Shown here piece after piece: positions 24,691 through 32,790 of a DNA stretch of 49,025 nucleotides. How positions within the stretch are numbered: the first letter of the stretch is position 1; every line of letters starts with the position of its first letter. Made by a program: the position numbers and the translations under genes. This stretch comes from an uncultured Odoribacter sp. (lineage in GTDB: Bacteria; Bacteroidota; Bacteroidia; Bacteroidales; Marinifilaceae): NCBI GenBank assembly GCA_910578985.1, contig CAJTSF010000015.1, forward strand, positions 1 through 49,025, given 5' to 3'. The notes below the pieces were generated by a model. The model saw only the letters and a program-made list of their open reading frames with translations. It searched no databases and had not been told where the DNA came from.

Positions 24691-25865
24691 TTCTCCCATG
24701 TAAAGCGGAGACCTATGTTGAAGTTGAAATTGAACGGCTTCTCCTTGTAGATGGTTTGAATATCGGAATGGTCATCGAAATAGTAGCTTAATCCCGGTTC
24801 GGCATATATCCCTATGATTGAAACTAAGCGGTATTGCAAGCCAATCCCTATATTGGCAGACAGTTGAAAAGGCTTGGATGAGATGTCTTCTCTTTCCGTT
24901 CCGTTGATTGTATTGTTGATGATGTATTTTTTCTCTATCTTTCCCGATATGCGATTTTCCATTAATATGCCTGAGGACGCATATAGGTCAAGTTGTTTCC
25001 ATGAGAACGCCCGATACTTTATATGGAATGGAATGCCGATATAGTGAAGACTTTGCTTGCCGGTGTAATAATGATTTTCACTGCCCTTTTTGACATCGGA
25101 CAAAAGAATGGTGTACGTCACTCCGGATTCAAAGCCAATGCGGTCATTCGGTTGATAGATAAAAGAAATCCCTTCGCGAATGGGCTGTTTGTGATGGATG
25201 TGGCTTTCAATTTCTTTGCCTCGGTTGAGGAAGTGTATGCCCAGCATCGGATCGTCTTTCCATTCCGAGCCGTTGAGACTTGCTCCTACGGTATTCCCTT
25301 CCATTGTCTTGCCGTAGAGGTTGTATTTTATTCCTCCGGAAGTATATATGCCGAAAGAGAAGCGCTTGGCATGCCTTCTTTGTTTGGGCGTCTGGGTGAG
25401 ATATTCTCTTTCCCAAGGATACGGGGGCTTCTGTTTTTTCTGTTCCGGTTGTAGTGTGATTTGAGGTTGCGTTTCTTCTTGAGAGAATACTTGCCATTGT
25501 GTAGCTGCTTCTGCTTGTTTCGGTGTCGTGGGTATATGGGGCAGAGTTATGGTTTCGGACGGTGAGGAGATATGGGGAACCTTTGCGGGGGATTGAACGA
25601 GGTGGGCATATTCAGTGTCGGCAATGACTAATTGACGGATATTCTCTTCTTTTTCTTTGGGTGCGAGGAGTCCGATGATTGTAAGCATGGCGATTGCTGC
25701 TGCTGTCGTTCCGATGTGCCTTGTCCACAACCACAGCAGGTGCCTGTCTTTTTTATGTTCGTCTTTAGGCAAATGGGCATAAACACTTTCCCAAAGTCCG
25801 GCAGGCTCATCTGTTTCATGGTCTGCCATTCGGTCATGTATGTCTTTTAGCCATTTTTCTTTCAT
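24687..25865 (-). CDS. Anti-sigma-like / outer-membrane beta-barrel fusion protein
   Basis: A 392-residue protein without a signal peptide. Residues 1-48 form a charged cytoplasmic segment like the sigma-binding end of anti-sigma factors (MKEKWLKDIHDRMADHE...LWESVYAHLPK). Residues about 51-68 are one membrane helix (IGTTAAAIAMLTIIGLLA), and 70-165 a low-complexity Pro/Gln-rich periplasmic linker. Residues about 168-392 look like a PorT-type (OMP_b-brl_2) beta-barrel: alternating strands such as RFSFGIYTSGGIKYNLYG, IGFESGVTYTILL, YIGIPFHIKYRAF, LSANIGIGLQYRLV, ending FNFNIGLRFTWEK with a terminal aromatic-charged pattern. Its start overlaps the sigma-factor stop by 4 nt (ATGA), so the two are coupled. 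It is probably the cognate regulator of the sigma factor. How one chain could occupy both membranes is unclear. Confidence 0.75.
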   Translation of the reverse strand: MKEKWLKDIHDRMADHETDEPAGLWESVYAHLPKDEHKKDRHLLWLWTRHIGTTAAAIAMLTIIGLLAPKEKEENIRQLVIADTEYAHLVQSPAKVPHISSPSETITLPHIPTTPKQAEAATQWQVFSQEETQPQITLQPEQKKQKPPYPWEREYLTQTPKQRRHAKRFSFGIYTSGGIKYNLYGKTMEGNTVGASLNGSEWKDDPMLGIHFLNRGKEIESHIHHKQPIREGISFIYQPNDRIGFESGVTYTILLSDVKKGSENHYYTGKQSLHYIGIPFHIKYRAFSWKQLDLYASSGILMENRISGKIEKKYIINNTINGTEREDISSKPFQLSANIGIGLQYRLVSIIGIYAEPGLSYYFDDHSDIQTIYKEKPFNFNFNIGLRFTWEK

Positions 25866-26422
25866 AATGAGGAGGAATAACGTGCTTTATATTGTTTTAT
25901 TTTTTCCGCCAGTATTGCTTTGGCGCGGTGAAGTTGCGAGGCAGAGCTGCTTTCTTTGATATGGAGCAGGGTGGCAATTTCTTTGTGGCTTTTGCCGTCG
26001 ATGACATAGAGGTTGAATATGGTGCGGTAGCCGTCAGGCAATTCCCTTATCATGCGATGGATTTCATCGCTCGGAATATTTTCTGTTTCCACTTCTTCTT
26101 CCGGTCTGTCCATCTCTTTGACATCCAATTCCAAAAACTTCAATTTACGGTTGTTTCGAATGTGTTTCAGGGTTTCGTTTAGAGTGATCTTGGCCATCCA
26201 GCCTTTGATGGAACCGACACCTTTGTATTGAAATGAACCGATGGAGGAGAAAATTTTCAGGAAACTCTCCTGGAGTACATCTTTGACATCTTCGTCATTA
26301 TTGAGGTAACGGGAAACAATGGCAGAGAGGTATCGGACATAGCGGCTATATAATAACCGTGATGCCGACACGTCTCCGCTTTGTATTTTGTGAATTAAAT
26401 TCTCTTCGCTGTTATTCTCCAT
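25862..26422 (-). CDS. ECF-type RNA polymerase sigma factor
   Basis: A 186-residue sigma-70 family protein of the extracytoplasmic-function group. Region 2 is at about residues 22-95 (YSRYVRYLSAIVSRYLNNDEDVKDVLQESFLKIF; the DV-DVLQESF block is the usual -10 recognition/core-binding signature). Region 4 is at about 125-180 (IRELPDGYRTIFNLYVIDGKSHKEIATLL, then SSSASQLHRAKAIL, the -35-binding helix-turn-helix). It directs RNA polymerase to a small regulon that is presumably held inactive by the downstream membrane protein. It lies 26 nt after the NigD-like gene and overlaps the downstream gene by 4 nt. Confidence 0.92.
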   Translation of the reverse strand: MENNSEENLIHKIQSGDVSASRLLYSRYVRYLSAIVSRYLNNDEDVKDVLQESFLKIFSSIGSFQYKGVGSIKGWMAKITLNETLKHIRNNRKLKFLELDVKEMDRPEEEVETENIPSDEIHRMIRELPDGYRTIFNLYVIDGKSHKEIATLLHIKESSSASQLHRAKAILAEKIKQYKARYSSSL

Positions 26423-26448
26423 CTGACGGATGGCTATCGTTCATGGTT

Positions 26449-27171
26449 TTATTCCACTCTTTTGTTGAAAGTGATGCTTTCAGAATCATGGAGTTCTGCA
26501 GTAGGTCTTAGTCGCAGGTCAAATTCTATGTTTTTCTTGCCGGAGAATGACTCCCAATTGAGTTTTATGCGAATGTCGGATTCTCCGGCTGTTTTCAGTC
26601 CGTTGAGGTTGAAGGCAATGAGTGCATCTCCCATTTTTCCGTCCGTATCGCCTTGGGCATTATGGCGCAATTCCAATTCGTAAGGATTTTCGGGATTGAT
26701 GCCTGTCAGTAAGTTAATCAAATGAGTTGTTCCTGATATTCCCCAACGGGTACGGATACGGAGGGTTAAATATCCGTCTTCAGCAACCGTTACCCAGTCT
26801 TTGACTATTTCTATGGGGTCATTACCGTACATCTTGTCATGTTCTTCATCGATACTGGGAACAGGCATTTTGGTTCGGATGCTGTCTATCCAATGGACAA
26901 ATACGTTCTGTGGATTTTTACTTTCATCAGAGTACGCGTAGTTTACCAATGCCCTCACCTCTTTTTCCCCGAATGGAGATGACTTGATATTTGTCGGATA
27001 GAGTACCGTAGAGTCATCCAAGTGCATGACAAATGTGCCATCTGACATCGGATGTACTGTGACCAAAGCAGTCGGTTGGTAGTAATTGCCATCGTTGTCG
27101 TTGCATGATTGCATGGCTATACCCGAAACTAAAAGTCCTAATGTCCACACTAATTTTTTTAACGTTTTCAT
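26449..27171 (-). CDS. NigD-like lipoprotein
   Basis: A 240-residue lipoprotein with lipobox AMQSC (Cys about residue 23). It resembles NigD-like proteins of Bacteroides: an N-terminal OB-like beta domain (about 30-105; YYQPTALVTVHPMSDGTFVMHLDDSTVLYP is the family-typical opening) and a C-terminal beta-sandwich (about 115-240; YLTLRIRTRW, HLINLLTG, DIRIKLNWESF). The family is named after a Prevotella bacteriocin locus, but most members have no known function. It is the first gene of the NigD / sigma factor / anti-sigma-barrel operon, so it may be the envelope sensor or a target of that sigma factor. Confidence 0.82.
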   Translation of the reverse strand: MKTLKKLVWTLGLLVSGIAMQSCNDNDGNYYQPTALVTVHPMSDGTFVMHLDDSTVLYPTNIKSSPFGEKEVRALVNYAYSDESKNPQNVFVHWIDSIRTKMPVPSIDEEHDKMYGNDPIEIVKDWVTVAEDGYLTLRIRTRWGISGTTHLINLLTGINPENPYELELRHNAQGDTDGKMGDALIAFNLNGLKTAGESDIRIKLNWESFSGKKNIEFDLRLRPTAELHDSESITFNKRVE

Positions 27172-27211
27172 CTTATTCGTTTTTAAAGTTTATCTGTCCA
27201 TTAAATCACGT

Positions 27212-27225
27212 AGGTTTGAAAACCT
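27212..27225. promoter_or_regulatory. Short palindrome upstream of the NigD-sigma operon
   Basis: AGGTTT-GA-AAACCT is a perfect 6-bp inverted repeat about 40 nt upstream of the NigD-like ATG. No TAnnTTTG box was found here. The palindrome or part of it could belong to an ECF-type promoter or an operator. The evidence is weak. Confidence 0.3.
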
Positions 27226-27307
27226 TGCATCGAATGGATGATTTTTTTTGCAGATAAGCACAAATAATTTTGAGATAGCGTTAAAGTCAAGGATATTAAA
27301 GATGCTA

Positions 27308-28018
27308 TTAAATGAATTTCTCCCGGTTTTGCATTTTATATAGTCCGACGAGCAGGAAGATGCCGGCAGAGAAGAGGATGAAGAGGCGATTGTAGAAGAG
27401 GGTATTGTAGAAGATTTCCGGATTTTTGTCCAGTGGAACGTTGAAAGGATTGAGGAAGACGTTCCATTTATTGACGCCGAGGATACCGTTGACGGCGAAG
27501 AGAATCATGCCGGCGACGATGAGTAGAACAGCGGTGCCGTTTCCGTTGCGGATCATGGTGCTGAGCATGAAACTGAGCATCCCGATGAAGAGGGCGGGAA
27601 CCAGAACCTGAAGGGTAAGCTCGAGGGGCTGGACGTCTACGACAAGCCAATCGGTGAGGGCTGCCAGCCCTAAGGTCAGGGCGAAGCAGATGAGGTAGGC
27701 GATGAAAAGGCGGAAGAGCCATATTTTATAGCGGTAGTTGGGGATGCCGAATATGATTTCGATGATTTTGGCGTCTTGATCGTTTTGGATGCCGAAGCAG
27801 GTGGGGTAAAAGATAAAGAGGATGGAGGGCACGAGGAGCATGTTGTAGCCGGATGCCGTGGTGATTTCGTCGTCGGAGAAGAGAGTGATGACAACGGTCA
27901 GCAGGAAGAATCCGATGGCGCTTAGGGCGAAATAGAGGAATTTATTCCCGAATATGATTTTGATGTTATACCGGGTGAGGTTGAGCAGGGGGGTATGAAA
28001 TGCGATGTGCTTTTTCAT
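27308..28018 (-). CDS. ABC transporter permease (ABC-2 type)
   Basis: A 236-residue inner-membrane protein with six hydrophobic helices (FLYFALSAIGFFLLTVVITLF, LVPSILFIFYPTCFG, LFIAYLICFALTLGLAAL, LQVLVPALFIGMLSFMLST, AVLLIVAGMILFAVNG, LFILFSAGIFLLVGLY), as in ABC-2 type permeases. The frame extends to 28234 inside the upstream gene; the ATG at 28018 (MKKHIAFHTPLLNLTRYNIK) is the true start, 19 nt after the stop of the RND-ABC fusion. It is likely the membrane partner of the ATPase domain at the end of that fusion. It is the last gene of the 15-kb efflux operon. Confidence 0.85.
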   Translation of the reverse strand: MKKHIAFHTPLLNLTRYNIKIIFGNKFLYFALSAIGFFLLTVVITLFSDDEITTASGYNMLLVPSILFIFYPTCFGIQNDQDAKIIEIIFGIPNYRYKIWLFRLFIAYLICFALTLGLAALTDWLVVDVQPLELTLQVLVPALFIGMLSFMLSTMIRNGNGTAVLLIVAGMILFAVNGILGVNKWNVFLNPFNVPLDKNPEIFYNTLFYNRLFILFSAGIFLLVGLYKMQNREKFI

Positions 28019-28037
28019 GGTATTCGGATTTCCAAGG

Positions 28038-31000
28038 TCATTGGGTAATGATTTGTTCGTTGTTTGCCAGTTTGACGCTACGCAGCAGCCACAGGTAGGA
28101 GTCTTCCAACTGGGGCGCCGTGCGGACGGCATCGGGTACCGGCTGTGTTTCAGAGAGGCACCGTACTTTGATGTTTTCGCCGTTCCGGATGTGGTGCACG
28201 ATGAGGAGATCTGCCGGCAGTTTGGCAAATTCACGTGCCGGAATTTCGAAAATCCAAGTGACCTCTTTGGCGATTTCCACCATTTCCGAGGGTGTTCCGT
28301 GGTATTTCAGCGAGCCTTTGTTGATGACGCCGACCTGGTTGCAGGAACTGGCAATGTCCTCGATGATATGAGTGGAGAAGATGACAATCCGGTTGCGGGA
28401 GAGTTCCACGAGCAGGTTTCGGAAGCGGATGCGCTCGCGAGGGTCCAGTCCGGCGGTCGGTTCATCCACGACGAGGATGCGCGGCAGGTTGAGCAGGGTT
28501 TGGGCGATGCCGATGCGCTGCTTCATACCGCCGGAGAAACCGCCGATTTTTTTGTCTTTGTTTTCGTACATGTGGACGGCTTCCAGTACTTCCGTGATAC
28601 GCTGTTTGCGTACTTTGGAGTTATAAATACCTTTCAGCAGTGCCTGGTATTCCAGAAATTCCCAGGAGGTGAGATTTTCGTAAGTACCGAACTCTTGAGG
28701 CAGGTAGCCAATTAGTCCTTGCAGTTCTTCCCGCTTTTTCTGGGTGTCTATGCCGTTGATGAATATCTTCCCGTAGCTTTGTTCGAAGATGCCGCAGATG
28801 ATGCGCATCAGGGTGGTTTTTCCTGCCCCGTTGGGTCCCAGTAAGCCGAACATGCCGGTGTGGATATCCATGGAAACGGCGTTGAGGGCTTTAAAGGGTT
28901 TCGGTTTGTAGCCGATGACGGGTATTTGGGCGGCAGTCTGGTAAATGGCTTTTTTCAGTTTCCGGAAGCGACCTTCAATGCGGTCAATGTCGATGTTGTA
29001 CCGGTGGATGCGTTCGGACAGATAGTGCGCGGCAATACCTACGTACCACAAGAATCCGAGCAGGATAGGCAACCCTTTATCCGAGAATTTGACCGCAGCC
29101 CAGACCAGCGTACAGAAGGGAGTGAGGTAGTACGCGGCAAGCCTTGTCAGGCGCATGATTCGGGCAAGGAGGTGTTTTCTGTTGAAAGTAAAGTATTCCG
29201 TTCCGATGCCGGTGATTTTGGTTGCCAGCATCCAAACGCAGGTACTCAGCAGGAGTGCCCCAAAAGTCAGTGTCTGGTAGAAATAGGTGAAGTAGAACAA
29301 GAAGCCTGTCAAGGGAAGCATCCATATCAAAGGTTTCAAGTCTTTTAAGGTGTGGTATTCCTCTTTCAGTCCCAAGCGTTCACGGGTGAGTTGTCCTGAA
29401 GTCCATTCGCGTTGGAATTCGTTGGGACGTCCGTATATTTTTACCAGATTGCGGATGGAAATATGGATTTCCTCGTCGGGGGAGATGATGCGGCTGTTGG
29501 CTTGCCGCAGACTGCTTTCTATGAACCAGGTAGCTGCCGGTATCAGAATAACGGCTCCGATGAAGTAGCCGATACGCCATAGTAGGGAGTCGGTCAGGAA
29601 ATAAATGCCGGTGCCGGCTGCCAGCAGGAGGGCGATTTGCAGCAGTTTCATGAATAGGTTTTGGGTGTGCAGGCGACGGAGGGCGTCTTCCAGACCGGAA
29701 TATAGCGTGGGGATGATGACCAGTGTTAGCAGGGTGCTCATACTCAATCCGCCGATGACCGTAATGGCGAACGGTGCACCGAGTCCCGATACGAATTCGC
29801 CTTGTCCCATTGCTAAGGGGAACATGGCAATGATGGTGGTGATGGCAGTGATGAGAATGGGGCGGATGCGTGAGATGCCGGCGATGATCAGGGCTCGTGG
29901 TTTACGATTCCCTTGCCGTCTGAGCTGGGAGGTGTAGTCAATGAGAATAATGCTGTTGTTGACTACGATACCGATGAGAATAATAACGCCGATGAGTACG
30001 TTGGCGTTCATCAGGGAGTTGCTGGTGAACAGCAATGCCAGCAGGGAGCCGATGGCAGCCAACGGAATGGCGAACATCAATACGATAGGGGCGGTAAGGG
30101 ATTCGAATACGGATGCCAGAATCATATAGATGATGAGGAATGCCGCCAGAATGAGGAATGTGAATTCCTCCGTTTCGTTTTCTTCGTGGATGACTTCGAT
30201 GGCAACGCCGGTCGGGATGTCGGTGTTTTGCACCAGTTCGTCCACTTCCAGCCGGGCGGATTCAAGAATATCCTTTGCTTCGTTTACTTCCGAATTGAAA
30301 CGATAGTTGATGGTGATTTCCTTGTCCTGGTTCACGCGGTTGATGTTGCCTTGTCCGCGTCCGAGGTTGATTTTGCTGAAACTACGGAGTTCGTTGATGC
30401 CGTTGTTATCGTTGCTGACCTCCAGATGGCGCAGGTCTTCCAGATTGCGTACCGGTTCTTCTCCCTCTTCTTCCTTCTTTTCCGCGAGAGCTTTGTCCTT
30501 GATGATAATGTCGTATTCTTCATCGCCTGCCTTGTAAGTAATGGAGGTGGCGTTTTGCGGAGCGAAGTTATTCAATTCATTGACCACATGGTTCGGAGTG
30601 ATGTCCCGGATGCCCATGAGGTATTGGTCGAAGATAATGCGGGCTTCCGGTTTGCCGCGGGAGTAACTGATGGACGCATTATTGATGTTGTCCAGTTCTT
30701 CCAACTGGTATTCGAGCAACTCTGCCAAGTTTGCCATTTTCTCGAAATCTTGTCCTTTGATGAGGATTTTTTCGCTTTGGCTGCCCATGCCCATTTTTTT
30801 CAATAAAGCCTCTCCGCCTCCAGCCAGGGCACTGCCTCCACCTCCTTGGAAGTTCTCACTACTTTCGATGGCTTCCAGACTGATGTCACTGATGCGCAAC
30901 CCTTTGGACTGGTCGATAACAATGGCTTTCAGATCATTCAGTGTCCGTTTGCCGATTTTTTCGAAATCCTCTTTTAGTTTAATGGTAATGTTGGCGTCGG

Positions 31001-32783
31001 CGGAGTACACTTTGGAGGCATATTGTTCAATTTCCGGAATCTCTTTCAGGCGGTCTTCGTATGAACGGACCGCTTCGTCCGTTTTAATCAGCGTGTTGCC
31101 GTTGGGGAAGGTCAGATAAACGTTGAATGTGTCCGCTTCGATTTCTTTGAGGGTGTTTAGGGTGAGTGTCAGGGAAAGTGCCAAGGTTGCCGCTAAGACG
31201 AGGATGGAAGTGAATACGACGGTTGCCGGTTTGCGCAGGCACATTTTCAATAATGCGATATAAATCTGCACCGGACGGCTGTGGATGGAGAGGGTACTGA
31301 AATTGACCTGTTCGTTCCGGCGTTTCATGAACTGATTGACTGCCATCGGGATTAACAGCAGAGCAACCACCAAAGAGAGCAGTAGGGTGGTGATAATGGA
31401 TACTCCGATGTGTTCTCCGATGAGTTTCAATAGAAAGTCATCCGAAAACAAGAAGGGGAGGAAGACGGTGAGCGTAGTGAGCGTGGCGGCGATGACAGCT
31501 TTCGCCACCTCTTTTGTGCCTTGAACGGCAGCCTCTTCCGAAGGAATGCCAAGTGCCCGTAGTCTGAATATGTTTTCCATGACGACGACGGAGTTGTCCA
31601 GCAACATCCCTACTGCCAAAGCAATGCCGGTCAGTGTAAGGGTGTTTATACTGATGTCGAAGAAGTAAAAGAAATAAAATGCGGAGAACACCGATATGGG
31701 AATGGCAAAGGCAATGAAAGTGACAATCTTGAAATTACGCAGGAACAGATACAGGATAAAGATGGCGAGTATGGCACCCGTGATGCCCAAATCGATAATC
31801 GTGTTGATGTTGTTACGCATGATTTCGGCGGCGTCCGTATCGATACGGATGGAGACGCCTTTGGATGCGACCTCCTCGTTCAGCCGGTCGATTTCCTCTC
31901 GGATGCGTTCCGACAGGTCGATGATGTTCACTAAGGGGGATTTGGTGATAATGCAGGTGATGACTTCCCGTCCATTGACGCGCGAGTAGCTTTCCTCTTC
32001 CTTGATGCCGAAATGAATGTCCGCGATGTCCTTCAGCAGGACAGGTTCCCGGACGACGATATTGCCCAGGTCGGCAGTACTCAGGTATTCGGCGGTGACA
32101 TTGACAAAATAGCGCTTGTTATCCCGGAAAACCGAACCGGCAAACGTTTTTTCGGACATGTTTTGACTGATGAGCGAACTGATTTGGGATGCGGTGATGT
32201 TCAATGCCTTGCATTTCTCTTGGTCGAGCAGGATTTCAATGCTTTTTTGGCGTCCTCCCATGACTGTGACGGAGGCAACCCCGTCGGTGCTTTCCAGAAT
32301 GGGAGCGATATCGGCATCCGTGATGTTGCGGACATAGTCGATGTCGTCATCGCTGAGAATCTGTAAGGTCATGAATTGGTCGCTTGCCATGCCGGCACCC
32401 GTTTTGCTGACCTGCACCGTGAACTCTTCCGGCAGATTCTTGGCGAGCGTTTTGATTTTCTCTTCCAGTTTCAGGTAGGCATACTTGATATTCGTATTTT
32501 TGTTGAACGATACCGTAATCCGGGTATTGCGCGAGGAGATACGGGTGTTGATCTCCTCTACCCCCTCCATGCCGCTGATTACTCCTTCCACGGGAATGGC
32601 AGCCTGACTTTCGATGTATTTGGGGTCCAATTCCGTCTTTGCCGTAATGCTTACATTTAGGGAGGGATATTCCGCATCCGGATAGAGTTCCATGGTGAGA
32701 TATCCGTATGAGAATATCCCCATCATCGTCAAACCGATGAAGAGCATGGAAATCAGGACCTTTCGCCTTATTAACTTATCCAT
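28038..32783 (-). CDS. RND efflux pump fused to ABC ATPase (1581 aa)
   Basis: A single uninterrupted chain. Residues 1 to about 1045 are a full RND permease of the AcrB/HAE1 type: first helix at 10-28, periplasmic porter domains, TM2-6 (GITGAILAIFILYLFLRNF..., GIALAVGMLLDNSVVVMENIF with the intramembrane Asp near 394), a second porter half, and TM8-12 (GIVVNNSIILIDYTSQLR). Residues about 1045-1270 add about six extra hydrophobic helices. Residues about 1285-1581 are a complete ABC ATPase: Walker A GPNGAGKTT (about 1316), Q-loop YLPQEFG, signature FSGGMKQR (about 1412), Walker B ILVVDEPTAGLD (about 1438) and H-loop FSTHII (about 1470). It sits between a separate RND gene (7 nt upstream) and an ABC permease (19 nt downstream). 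The reading frame crosses all junctions without a stop or internal frameshift. Confidence 0.93.
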   Translation of the reverse strand: MDKLIRRKVLISMLFIGLTMMGIFSYGYLTMELYPDAEYPSLNVSITAKTELDPKYIESQAAIPVEGVISGMEGVEEINTRISSRNTRITVSFNKNTNIKYAYLKLEEKIKTLAKNLPEEFTVQVSKTGAGMASDQFMTLQILSDDDIDYVRNITDADIAPILESTDGVASVTVMGGRQKSIEILLDQEKCKALNITASQISSLISQNMSEKTFAGSVFRDNKRYFVNVTAEYLSTADLGNIVVREPVLLKDIADIHFGIKEEESYSRVNGREVITCIITKSPLVNIIDLSERIREEIDRLNEEVASKGVSIRIDTDAAEIMRNNINTIIDLGITGAILAIFILYLFLRNFKIVTFIAFAIPISVFSAFYFFYFFDISINTLTLTGIALAVGMLLDNSVVVMENIFRLRALGIPSEEAAVQGTKEVAKAVIAATLTTLTVFLPFLFSDDFLLKLIGEHIGVSIITTLLLSLVVALLLIPMAVNQFMKRRNEQVNFSTLSIHSRPVQIYIALLKMCLRKPATVVFTSILVLAATLALSLTLTLNTLKEIEADTFNVYLTFPNGNTLIKTDEAVRSYEDRLKEIPEIEQYASKVYSADANITIKLKEDFEKIGKRTLNDLKAIVIDQSKGLRISDISLEAIESSENFQGGGGSALAGGGEALLKKMGMGSQSEKILIKGQDFEKMANLAELLEYQLEELDNINNASISYSRGKPEARIIFDQYLMGIRDITPNHVVNELNNFAPQNATSITYKAGDEEYDIIIKDKALAEKKEEEGEEPVRNLEDLRHLEVSNDNNGINELRSFSKINLGRGQGNINRVNQDKEITINYRFNSEVNEAKDILESARLEVDELVQNTDIPTGVAIEVIHEENETEEFTFLILAAFLIIYMILASVFESLTAPIVLMFAIPLAAIGSLLALLFTSNSLMNANVLIGVIILIGIVVNNSIILIDYTSQLRRQGNRKPRALIIAGISRIRPILITAITTIIAMFPLAMGQGEFVSGLGAPFAITVIGGLSMSTLLTLVIIPTLYSGLEDALRRLHTQNLFMKLLQIALLLAAGTGIYFLTDSLLWRIGYFIGAVILIPAATWFIESSLRQANSRIISPDEEIHISIRNLVKIYGRPNEFQREWTSGQLTRERLGLKEEYHTLKDLKPLIWMLPLTGFLFYFTYFYQTLTFGALLLSTCVWMLATKITGIGTEYFTFNRKHLLARIMRLTRLAAYYLTPFCTLVWAAVKFSDKGLPILLGFLWYVGIAAHYLSERIHRYNIDIDRIEGRFRKLKKAIYQTAAQIPVIGYKPKPFKALNAVSMDIHTGMFGLLGPNGAGKTTLMRIICGIFEQSYGKIFINGIDTQKKREELQGLIGYLPQEFGTYENLTSWEFLEYQALLKGIYNSKVRKQRITEVLEAVHMYENKDKKIGGFSGGMKQRIGIAQTLLNLPRILVVDEPTAGLDPRERIRFRNLLVELSRNRIVIFSTHIIEDIASSCNQVGVINKGSLKYHGTPSEMVEIAKEVTWIFEIPAREFAKLPADLLIVHHIRNGENIKVRCLSETQPVPDAVRTAPQLEDSYLWLLRSVKLANNEQIITQ

Positions 32784-32790
32784 AGGTGAA

